30,917 bases of DNA, from the NCBI GenBank assembly GCA_964422185.1, contig CAYRAG010000019.1, positions 1-30,917 of the forward strand. Direction: 5' to 3'. This DNA is from CALXCT01 sp964422185. GTDB taxonomy: Bacteria; Bacillota; Clostridia; Oscillospirales; Oscillospiraceae. Below, piece after piece: positions 9,123 to 15,215 of the stretch. The notes beneath the pieces are model-generated. The model was not told where the DNA came from. It ran no database searches and was given only the letters and a program-made list of their open reading frames with translations. Made by a program: the position numbers and the translations under genes. Each line of letters starts with the position of its first letter. Position 1 is the first letter of the stretch.

Positions 9123-9148
9123 CTCTCAATTTTATTCAGGGAACTGCG

Positions 9149-9700
9149 TCAGCGGAAGTACTCCGCCACATTTCCCACGATCTCCTTCACGCCGTCAATG
9201 ATCCCCGCGAAAGCGCCGGCTTCCTCCTCCTGATCGTAGACGACCACGGTATCCTCGTCCGACAGATCAATATAGATAAACTGATCCGCGTTGGGCTTGG
9301 ACATGTAGCCGCCCACCGCCTGCTCGAGGTGCGCCTGGTCGAAAGTCTGCTCATACTCCGCCGTCAGGGCGTCGTTCTCCGTCTGCAGCGCGGACAGCTC
9401 CGACTTCAGGGTGGACGCCTGATCCGTGAGTATCGCCATCTGCACATTGCTGTAGACCAGCAGCGCCGCCAGCAGCGCCACCGCCATGAATCCGACCACC
9501 GCGAACGGCGCCACCCTGCCCGCCGGCCGGACCGCGACTTTCGGACGCGCGATGGCGTGTTCTCTGGGCCGGACGCTGGGCCGTGCGGCCTCCTCCCCCG
9601 CGGGCATACGGACGGCGTTGCCGTCATAGTCCGGGGCGTAGGCCACATTTCCGTAGCTGCGGTATCCGCTGTGTGACTGTCTGCGCACTGTGGTGGCCAT
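9149..9700 (-). CDS. ftsL: FtsL-like septum formation protein
   Basis: A small bitopic divisome protein that forms a coiled coil with DivIC/FtsB and activates the septal synthase. The 183-residue product has a long cytoplasmic head of about 60 residues, one hydrophobic segment (about 65-83, ending LLAALLVYSNVQ), then a heptad-like coiled coil (about 84-120), and an acidic C-terminal tail. It is assigned mainly by position between rsmH and the PBP gene and by this topology, since FtsL sequences are poorly conserved. The N-terminal head is longer than in Bacillus FtsL. Start: GGAGAGGAG 9 bases upstream. Confidence 0.8.
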   Translation of the reverse strand: MATTVRRQSHSGYRSYGNVAYAPDYDGNAVRMPAGEEAARPSVRPREHAIARPKVAVRPAGRVAPFAVVGFMAVALLAALLVYSNVQMAILTDQASTLKSELSALQTENDALTAEYEQTFDQAHLEQAVGGYMSKPNADQFIYIDLSDEDTVVVYDQEEEAGAFAGIIDGVKEIVGNVAEYFR

Positions 9701-9724
9701 CAGGAAAGACTCCTCTCCGCATGA

Positions 9725-10663
9725 TTACAGTTTCTCGGCGACTCTCAGCTTCGCGCTGCGGGCTCTCGGGTTCTCCGCCAGCTCGCGCTCGGAGGCCAGG
9801 ATGGGTTTCTTTGTGATAATCCGAATCTGAGGTTTTTTTCCGCACACACAGACGGGGAAATCCGGAGGACAGGTACATCCCCTGGAAAACTCCGCGAGAT
9901 TCACTTTGATGATGCGATCCTCCAGGGAGTGAAACGAGATCACCGCCAGGCGCCCGCCCGGGTTCAGCCGGGGCACCGCGCAGCGCATCATCCGCTCCAC
10001 CGCGCCCAGCTCGTCGTTGACGGCGATGCGGATCGCCTGAAAAGACCGTTTGGCGGGATGCTGGTTCTCCCGCAGCGCTCTGGCCGGCATCGCGCGCTTG
10101 ATGACCTCCACCAGCTCCAGCGTCGTCTCAATGGGCCGCTCCGAGCGCCGCTCGGCGATTGCGGCGGCGATCCGGGGCGCGTACCGCTCCTCCCCGTACT
10201 GGGTGAGGATCCGGCGCAGCTCGTCCTCCGGCCAGGTGTTCACCACCTCGTACGCCGTCAGGCCGCTCTCCCGATCCATGCGCATATCCAGCGGGGCGTC
10301 CGCCCGGTAGGAGAAGCCCCGCTCCGGGTCGTCCAGCTGAGGGGACGAGACCCCCAGGTCGAAGAGCATCCCGTCCACGCCGGGGATTCCCAGCGCGTCG
10401 AGAATCGAGTCGAGATCAGAGAAATTCCCGTGCACCAGCGTGACGCGCTCCCGCCACGGCGAGAGCGTCTCCCGCCCGGCGGCAATCGCGTCCGCGTCCC
10501 GATCCACGCAGACCAGTTTTCCTGTCGTCAGGCGGCGGGCAATCCCGGCGGCGTGTCCGCCCCGGCCCAGCGTACCGTCCAGATAGACGCCGTCCGGCCG
10601 GATGGCCAGCGCCTCCAGACACTCATCCAGCAGAACCGGCCGGTGGGCGTATCCGTCCGCCAT
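9725..10663 (-). CDS. rsmH: 16S rRNA (cytosine-1402-N4)-methyltransferase RsmH
   Basis: A SAM-dependent methyltransferase acting on C1402 in the ribosomal P site region; formerly MraW. The 312-residue protein shows the family blocks: HRPVLLDECLEAL at the N terminus, the SAM loop DGTLGRGGHA, the acidic VCVDRD strand end, FDLGVSSPQLDDPERGFSYR and the C-terminal FHSLEDRIIK. It starts one base after the mraZ stop codon and is almost certainly translated from the same transcript. It is the standard second gene of the dcw cluster. Confidence 0.97.
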   Translation of the reverse strand: MADGYAHRPVLLDECLEALAIRPDGVYLDGTLGRGGHAAGIARRLTTGKLVCVDRDADAIAAGRETLSPWRERVTLVHGNFSDLDSILDALGIPGVDGMLFDLGVSSPQLDDPERGFSYRADAPLDMRMDRESGLTAYEVVNTWPEDELRRILTQYGEERYAPRIAAAIAERRSERPIETTLELVEVIKRAMPARALRENQHPAKRSFQAIRIAVNDELGAVERMMRCAVPRLNPGGRLAVISFHSLEDRIIKVNLAEFSRGCTCPPDFPVCVCGKKPQIRIITKKPILASERELAENPRARSAKLRVAEKL

Positions 10664-10664
10664 C

Positions 10665-11081
10665 TTACAGGCCCAGCGCCTCGAAGCACTCGCGCATCTT
10701 CGCCGGCGTCATTTCCTCTTCCTCGCTGGCGTTCCAGGTATCCGCCGACCAGATCTCCGCACGGTCATTCACGCCGATGATCACCACATCCCGGCCCAGA
10801 TCCGCGTATTTGCGCAGCTTCTGGGGGATCAGGATACGGCCCTGGCTGTCCGGCTCGCACTTTGCGGCGTTCGCGAACAGGCGGCGCGCGGCGGAGGACT
10901 GGCTCATGGGCAGCGCCGAAATCTTCTCCGTAAACCGCTCCCAGGTGGAGACGGGGTACATGGCGAGACACGCGTCCAGGCCGGCTGCCAGGTAGAAAGT
11001 GACGCCCAGCTCCTCCCGGAGCTTGGCGGGAATGAACAGACGGCCCTTGGGATCGATACTGTGTTCGTATGTCCCTGTCAC
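10665..11081 (-). CDS. mraZ: transcriptional regulator MraZ
   Basis: An AbrB-fold DNA-binding ring protein that represses its own dcw operon. The 138-residue protein has the two MraZ repeats: the first with YEHSIDPKGRLFIPAKLREELG at its start, the second with CEPDSQGRILIPQKLRKYA. Translation starts at GTG with an AGGTGA ribosome binding site a few bases upstream. It is the first gene of the cluster, and a fitting three-repeat operator lies 37-61 bases upstream of its start codon. Confidence 0.96.
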   Translation of the reverse strand: MTGTYEHSIDPKGRLFIPAKLREELGVTFYLAAGLDACLAMYPVSTWERFTEKISALPMSQSSAARRLFANAAKCEPDSQGRILIPQKLRKYADLGRDVVIIGVNDRAEIWSADTWNASEEEEMTPAKMRECFEALGL

Positions 11082-11117
11082 GCCCGCTCACCTCTCCTCC
11101 ACTTTCCTGCGCCCTTC

Positions 11118-11142
11118 ATCCTATTCGCTCCATTTTGCTCCA
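11118..11142 (-). promoter_or_regulatory. MraZ-type operator (three 10-bp-spaced direct repeats)
   Basis: On the minus strand TGGAG, TGGAG and AGGAT occur with exactly 5 bases between each (plus positions 11138-11142, 11128-11132, 11118-11122). Known MraZ operators are short G-rich direct repeats with 10-bp periodicity upstream of mraZ. The repeats lie between the promoter and the mraZ start codon, so binding would block transcription. Confidence 0.7.
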
Positions 11143-11154
11143 CCGGCTGTCCTA

Positions 11155-11183
11155 AGTATAAAGGCTGCGAGGGCAAAATGCAA
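11155..11183 (-). promoter_or_regulatory. promoter of the dcw cluster (upstream of mraZ)
   Basis: Minus-strand TTGCAT (plus 11178-11183) and TATACT (plus 11155-11160) are separated by exactly 17 bases. The expected start point is just upstream of the MraZ-type repeats, giving a leader of about 65-70 bases. Confidence 0.7.
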
Positions 11184-11374
11184 TAGTTTGTTTTCACTTT
11201 TTTTCCGCGAAAAAGGCCGGAAACCCCGCCGCCTCCCTGCCTTGGCGCGGATCCGCCGTCCCGGAATTTTTTCAAAAAGTTGACAATTTGTTGCATTCCT
11301 TTTTCTGCCGAACACGCAGTATGGTGGCCAGCAGGAATTTTTGGCACAAGATATTGTGACTGACCGCCGGCACG

Positions 11375-11408
11375 AAAAAAACGCCCCTGCCGAAAAGTGG
11401 CAGAGGCG
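11375..11408 (-). terminator. orphan rho-independent terminator
   Basis: CGCC-C-CTGCC (11382-11391) pairs with GGCAG-A-GGCG (11399-11408) around a 7-nt loop, followed on the minus strand by seven T residues (plus-strand A at 11375-11381). It terminates a leftward transcript, yet no recognisable leftward gene precedes it. Confidence 0.75.
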
Positions 11409-11576
11409 CACGGGAAAGACAGCAAATTGGGGCGGAAACCCGCGGGGCGGTGAAAATGGGGGCGGTATCCGGGCCGACGACGGAGGTGCGGCACACGACA
11501 GAGACGAATCGGCGGCGCGGCCGTGTCGGCCGGGGCCCTGTGTTCCTGCGGATGGCGATGTTGTTGTACTTCTGGA

Positions 11577-11631
11577 TCTTCCGGTACCGCCATGCGATGC
11601 CGTTGGTGCGGCCGCCCCGCGGTGTCTGGCG
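11577..11631. repeat. 55-bp direct repeat, left of the gap
   Basis: These 55 bases, beginning TCTTCCGGTACCGCC and ending GGTGTCTGGCG, recur exactly at 11732-11786 immediately after the run of N. The exact abutment on both sides of the gap suggests two contig ends sharing an assembler k-mer rather than a biological repeat. Confidence 0.95.
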
Positions 11632-11731
11632 NNNNNNNNNNNNNNNNNNNNNNNNNNNNNNNNNNNNNNNNNNNNNNNNNNNNNNNNNNNNNNNNNNNNN
11701 NNNNNNNNNNNNNNNNNNNNNNNNNNNNNNN
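11632..11731. other. assembly gap (100 N)
   Basis: Exactly 100 unknown bases, the conventional length for a gap of unknown size. The true distance may be zero or negative because the flanks are identical. Confidence 0.99.
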
Positions 11732-11786
11732 TCTTCCGGTACCGCCATGCGATGCCGTTGGTGCGGCCGCCCCGCGGTGTCTGGCG
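11732..11786. repeat. 55-bp direct repeat, right of the gap
   Basis: Second exact copy of the 55-base segment at 11577-11631, starting at the first base after the gap. Confidence 0.95.
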
Positions 11787-11980
11787 CCCCGGACGGCGCC
11801 GCATGGTTCCCGTGGCGGCGAAAGCCGGAGAAACTGTGCATATGGCAGAAATTTGCCGCCTGAATTTAGTGAATCCGCACAATTTTTTCTCCTCCTGTGT
11901 CCGGGTGGCGGGAAAGATCCCCGAAATCACCCTGGAGTACCTCCAGAGTTTGCCCTCTGCCACATCTTTTTCGATGTTTC

Positions 11981-12045
11981 ACAACCAGATAGTTGTCAGA
12001 CGAATTTAATCGGTGTTTCCCCCTGATTTGCCGCCATGATATAAT
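11981..12045 (+). promoter_or_regulatory. promoter and candidate LysR-type operator of the molybdopterin operon
   Basis: A consensus -10 box TATAAT lies at 12040-12045, but the -35 position (about 12017-12022) reads TTCCCC, a poor match, as is common for activated promoters. An inverted repeat ACAAC-N6-GTTGT at 11981-11996 is centred about 63 bases before the expected start point, the usual place of a LysR recognition site. The ends do not fit the classical T-N11-A rule well, so the link to the LysR gene at 15824-16759 is inference. Confidence 0.45.
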
Positions 12046-12158
12046 GCGCCCCGACAGCGGGATGCCGTTTTCCGTCATCCGTGTTAAGAGGATGTCCTGT
12101 GTCCGGGGATTGAGCACCCTCCGGCACCGGGCGCGAGAAAAAGAAGGAGGAAATTACA

Positions 12159-14510
12159 TTGAGCATTGAATATGATCGCGTCGTAACTTCCACCGCCTGG
12201 TCCCCCGGACCCGGTTGCCACGGCGGCTGCGGCGTCAAGATCTATGTCAAGGGCGACAAGGTGGTCAAGGTCGAGGGCGACAGAGAGCACCCCTACAACC
12301 ACGGCCGCGGCTGCTCCCGCCTGCTGGCGATGACCCAGTTCATGTACCACCCCGACCGCATCCTCTACCCCCTCAAGCGCATCGGTCCCCGCGGCGACGG
12401 CCGCTTTGAGCGCATCACCTGGGACGAGGCGTACGACATCATTGAGGAGAAGTTCAACAAGATCAAGGAGGAGTACGGCGCCAACTCCGTGATCTTCATC
12501 CAGGGCACCGGCCGCGACATCGGCGGCCCCATGTCCATCATCGCCTACAACTACGGCAGCGCCAACTGGTCTCAGCTCGGTCTGGCCGGCCAGGCCTGCT
12601 ACGGCCCCCGTCTGGGCGCCATGTCCGCCATCCAGGGCGACAACTCCATCACGGACGCCTCCCAGTTCCTGGAGAAGCGCTATGACGACCCCCGCTGGAA
12701 AGTGCCCAAGTACATCATGGTCTGGGCGCAGGATCCCACCCGCGGCTGCCAGGACGGCTTCTACGGCAACTGGGTCGTGGACTGCATGAAGCGCGGTTCC
12801 AAGCTGATTGTGGTCGATCCCCGCCAGAACTTCCTGACCTCCCGCGCCGAGTACCACCTGCAGCTGCGGCCCGGCACCGACGCCGCCGTGGCCATGGCCA
12901 TGATCAATGTGATCATCGAGAACGACTGGTACAACCACGAGTTCGTGGAGAACTGGTGCACCGGCTTTGAGGAGCTGAAAGAGCGCGCCAAAGAGTTCAC
13001 GCTGGAGAAAGTCTCCGCGCTGACCTGGGTGCCGAAAGAGACATTGTACGAGGCCGCCAAGGCCTACGCCCTCAACTCCCCCGGCTCCGCCATCCAGTGG
13101 GGCCTGCCTCTGGATCAGATCGGCGACGGCGTCCACGCCGCCCAGGCGGTCAACGACCTGTGGGCCATCTGCGGCAACCTGGATGTCCCCGGCGGCCAGG
13201 TCATCGCCCGCAACGGCTACCATGTGTCCGCGTACCCGTTCGACAACTACCAGCTGGCGGATATGTTCGGCGAGGAGTTCGTGGAGAATGTGGTGCAAAA
13301 GCGCATCGGCTCGGATGAGTACGGCTGGCTGCGCAAGTGGCGCTGCTACATCCAGCCCGACCTTGCCATCGACCAGATGCTCACCCAGAAGCCCTATCCC
13401 ATCCGCGCCACCTGGACGCAGACCGCCAACCCCGTGGCCCGCGGCGCCGATGTGAAGCTGCACTATCAGGCCATGATGGCCATGGACTTCAATGTGGTCG
13501 TGGATCTGTTCCACAACGCCACCACCATGGCTGTGGCGGACATCATCCTGCCCGCCTCCACTTTCGCCGAGCGCACCGGCTTCCGCAGCTGGTTCGAGCC
13601 CGTGCAGATCATCCAGCCCGCGGTTCAGGTCGGCGAGTGCAAGAACGACTGGGATATCGCCTGCGAGATGGCTGCCCGCTTCAACCCCGAGTTTGCCAAG
13701 CGCTTCCCCAACGGCTTTGCCGACTATATGAACTGGCGTCTTGAGCCCTCCGGCGAGACCTACGAGAGCCTGAAGGCCAAGGGCGGCTGGAAGTGGGCCG
13801 ACGCGGAGTGCAAGACGGAGAATGTGGAGTCCACCGTACCCTGGATCCCCTACTACCGCTACAAGACCGGTGCGCTGCGCCCGGACGGCAAGCCCGGCTT
13901 CCGCACGCCCTCCGGCAAGGTGGAGCTGTACTCCACCCAGAATGTGGACTGGGGCGCCTCCGGCCGCACGATGGTCGATCCGCTGCCGCACTTCCAGGAG
14001 CCGCCTGAGTCCGAGGTCGCCACGCCCGAGGTGTTCAAGCACTTCCCGCTGGTCATGATCACCGGACGCCGCTCCCCCGTGTTCTTCCACGCCGAGCACC
14101 GGAACATCCCCTGGCTGCGCGAGCTGGATCCCTACCCCGATGTGGAGCTGCCGCCCAATGTCGCCCGGGACGCCAAGGTCGAAGAAGGCGAGTGGGTCTG
14201 GGTCGAGAGCGCCCGCGGCCGTGTCCGCCGCAAGGTCAAGATCAATCCGGGCCTGCACCCGAAGACCATCTCCTGCGAGCACGGCTGGTGGCTGCCTGAG
14301 ACGGAGGGCCGCTCCCCCTATCTGTACGGCTGCTTCGATGTGAGCATCAACAACCTGACGCCGCACGGCACGCAGGGCCGCACCGGCTACAGCGGCAGCG
14401 GCTACAAGACCACTCTGGTTCGCATCAAGAAGATGGGCGAGGGAAGCCCCTGCTGGCCTCCTGTCACGGTGTGGGGCAGATGGCCTCAGTACTATAAGGA
14501 TTCCAAGTGA
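12159..14510 (+). CDS. cytoplasmic molybdopterin oxidoreductase (DMSO reductase superfamily), large subunit
   Basis: A 783-residue Mo/W-bis-pterin enzyme of unknown substrate. Domains in order: N-terminal cluster domain (about 10-60), pterin-binding core (about 60-500) and C-terminal molybdopterin-dinucleotide-binding domain (about 650-770, starting FPLVMITGRRSPVFFHAEHR). The cluster motif holds Cys20, Cys24 and Cys52, with Gly17 where the first of the four usual cysteines should be. Cys147 (GQACYGPR) is the likely metal ligand by alignment. Acetylene hydratase also uses Cys, but its catalytic Asp, next to a cluster Cys, is His21 here. No Tat or other signal peptide is present, so it is cytoplasmic. 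Translation starts at TTG with AAGGAGG 8 bases upstream. Arg codons are almost all CGC, suggesting high expression. Reductive dehydroxylation or hydroxyl transfer on aromatics are possible activities, unproven. Confidence 0.9.
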   Translation: MSIEYDRVVTSTAWSPGPGCHGGCGVKIYVKGDKVVKVEGDREHPYNHGRGCSRLLAMTQFMYHPDRILYPLKRIGPRGDGRFERITWDEAYDIIEEKFNKIKEEYGANSVIFIQGTGRDIGGPMSIIAYNYGSANWSQLGLAGQACYGPRLGAMSAIQGDNSITDASQFLEKRYDDPRWKVPKYIMVWAQDPTRGCQDGFYGNWVVDCMKRGSKLIVVDPRQNFLTSRAEYHLQLRPGTDAAVAMAMINVIIENDWYNHEFVENWCTGFEELKERAKEFTLEKVSALTWVPKETLYEAAKAYALNSPGSAIQWGLPLDQIGDGVHAAQAVNDLWAICGNLDVPGGQVIARNGYHVSAYPFDNYQLADMFGEEFVENVVQKRIGSDEYGWLRKWRCYIQPDLAIDQMLTQKPYPIRATWTQTANPVARGADVKLHYQAMMAMDFNVVVDLFHNATTMAVADIILPASTFAERTGFRSWFEPVQIIQPAVQVGECKNDWDIACEMAARFNPEFAKRFPNGFADYMNWRLEPSGETYESLKAKGGWKWADAECKTENVESTVPWIPYYRYKTGALRPDGKPGFRTPSGKVELYSTQNVDWGASGRTMVDPLPHFQEPPESEVATPEVFKHFPLVMITGRRSPVFFHAEHRNIPWLRELDPYPDVELPPNVARDAKVEEGEWVWVESARGRVRRKVKINPGLHPKTISCEHGWWLPETEGRSPYLYGCFDVSINNLTPHGTQGRTGYSGSGYKTTLVRIKKMGEGSPCWPPVTVWGRWPQYYKDSK

Positions 14511-14528
14511 GGAAGGAGCTGAGAACAC

Positions 14529-14873
14529 ATGGCGAAAAAAGGTATTCTGGTAGATATGTACTACTGCACCGGCTGCCACGCCTGTGAAGTCGCGTGCAAG
14601 CAGGAAAACCAGTTCCCCGTCGGCATCTGCGGAATCAAGATCCATGAGCTGATTATGGAGAACGGCCTGAACACGGATCGCGTTCAGTTCGACTACTATC
14701 CCCACTTCACCAACCACTGCAACCTGTGTGCCTCCCGCATCGAATCCGGCGAGGATTATGAGCCCGCGTGCTGCAAGCACTGCGGCACCTATTCTCTGCA
14801 CTACGGCGATCTCGAGGATCTGGTGAAGATGATGGAGACCATGCCCCGCTCCGTCCTGCACAGCCCACTGTAA
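14529..14873 (+). CDS. two-cluster ferredoxin subunit of the molybdopterin enzyme
   Basis: A 114-residue electron-transfer subunit. It looks like the DmsB/PhsB/NrfC family, normally about 180-250 residues with four [4Fe-4S] clusters, but keeps only the first and last cysteine motifs: Cys13, 16, 19, 23 (CTGCHACEVACKQEN) and Cys64, 67, 81, 85 (HCNLC...EPACCKHC, then LHYGDLEDL). The two central motifs (eight cysteines) are missing, replaced by about 35 residues. In the full-size family the first and fourth motifs together bind two clusters, so this would be a self-consistent two-cluster version. It begins 18 bases after the large subunit gene with GGAAGGAGC as ribosome binding site, and is likely its redox partner. 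Confidence 0.85.
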   Translation: MAKKGILVDMYYCTGCHACEVACKQENQFPVGICGIKIHELIMENGLNTDRVQFDYYPHFTNHCNLCASRIESGEDYEPACCKHCGTYSLHYGDLEDLVKMMETMPRSVLHSPL

Positions 14874-14888
14874 TCCGCCAAAAAAGCG

Positions 14889-14921
14889 CGGGGGACGGAT
14901 CGGTTTGAACCGCCCCCCGCT
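14889..14921 (+). other. intercistronic hairpin
   Basis: GCGGGGG (14889-14895) pairs with CCCCCGC (14915-14921), with an inner hairpin CGGTT/AACCG (14902-14913). No T run follows, so it is more likely an mRNA-stabilising or processing element than a terminator. It separates the two enzyme genes from the smaller downstream genes. Confidence 0.6.
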
Positions 14922-14938
14922 CCCGAAAGGAGATCACT

Positions 14939-15139
14939 ATGGCTCAGTATACATTTTCCTATGTCCGCAGCGAGTATGACCGTATCCCCTACCAGCTGAA
15001 GAAGGATCTGGATGCCATTCTGGCCGACTCCAGGGCGGATGAGGAGACGAAGAAGCTGGTCGCCGCCGTCTGCGCCGCGGTGGAGTCCGCGGTGGCCGAC
15101 CTGGCGGTGTACGCACAGGATCAGCTCGTCGTACGCTGA
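14939..15139 (+). CDS. 66-residue protein of unknown function
   Basis: A small, charged, probably all-helical protein starting MAQYTFSYVRSEYDRIPYQL. It has one cysteine, no membrane segment, no signal peptide and no motif I recognise. The middle and end (about residues 20-60) could form two amphipathic helices. A strong ribosome binding site (AAAGGAG, 6 bases) and its place inside the operon, between the ferredoxin and the GNAT gene, support that it is real. It might be a small accessory subunit or chaperone of the molybdopterin enzyme, but nothing in the sequence proves that. Confidence 0.75.
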   Translation: MAQYTFSYVRSEYDRIPYQLKKDLDAILADSRADEETKKLVAAVCAAVESAVADLAVYAQDQLVVR

Positions 15140-15160
15140 CTGTTCCCGTTCATTCCGGAG

Positions 15161-15183
15161 GCGGCGGCCCGGAGGGCCGCCGC
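15161..15183 (+). other. intercistronic GC-rich hairpin
   Basis: A perfect 9-bp stem GCGGCGGCC (15161-15169) / GGCCGCCGC (15175-15183) with a 5-nt loop, extended by GGAGG/CCTCC outside. No T run follows. It lies just before the ribosome binding site of the GNAT gene. Confidence 0.6.
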
Positions 15184-15215
15184 TTCCTCCAGACCAGTGA
15201 AGGAGGTTGTTCCCG

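Larger units (their letters stand above)
11184..12015. other. gene-poor region with assembly gap
   Basis: About 830 bases between the mraZ promoter and the promoter of the molybdopterin operon with no gene I can defend. It holds an AT-rich patch around 11266-11305, a minus-strand terminator (11375-11408), and the scaffold gap with its 55-bp flanks. Open frames cross it on both strands but lack recognisable domains and good ribosome binding sites. If the gap is collapsed to one 55-bp copy, a minus-strand frame of about 170 codons remains open; it is Arg/Pro-rich and I do not call it. Confidence 0.5.

Noticed and set aside
11078..11296. 72-codon leftward frame (starting MQQIVNFLKKFRDGG) overlapping the mraZ start
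   Set aside because: It runs through the dcw promoter and MraZ operator and its ribosome binding site is too close to the ATG.
11577..11786. Tandem repeat or insertion element ends around the gap
   Set aside because: Copies are exactly 55 bp and abut the N run; an assembly overlap is the simpler explanation.
11121..11963. Leftward frame crossing the gap, open for about 170 codons after collapsing the 55-bp repeat
   Set aside because: Arg/Pro-rich with no recognisable domain and only a TTG start behind AGGAGG; the terminator at 11375 would fall inside it.
11450..12009. Rightward frame across the gap with a hydrophobic stretch (FLRMAMLLYFWIF)
   Set aside because: No ribosome binding site, no domain, and it overlaps the promoter region of the molybdopterin operon.
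12159..14510. Acetylene hydratase as a specific name for the molybdopterin enzyme
   Set aside because: The likely Cys metal ligand agrees, but the catalytic Asp is His21 and one cluster cysteine is missing.
12084..14861. 925-codon open frame antisense to the molybdopterin genes
   Set aside because: A shadow caused by high GC and strong codon bias; composition is His/Ala/Gly/Val-rich with no domain.
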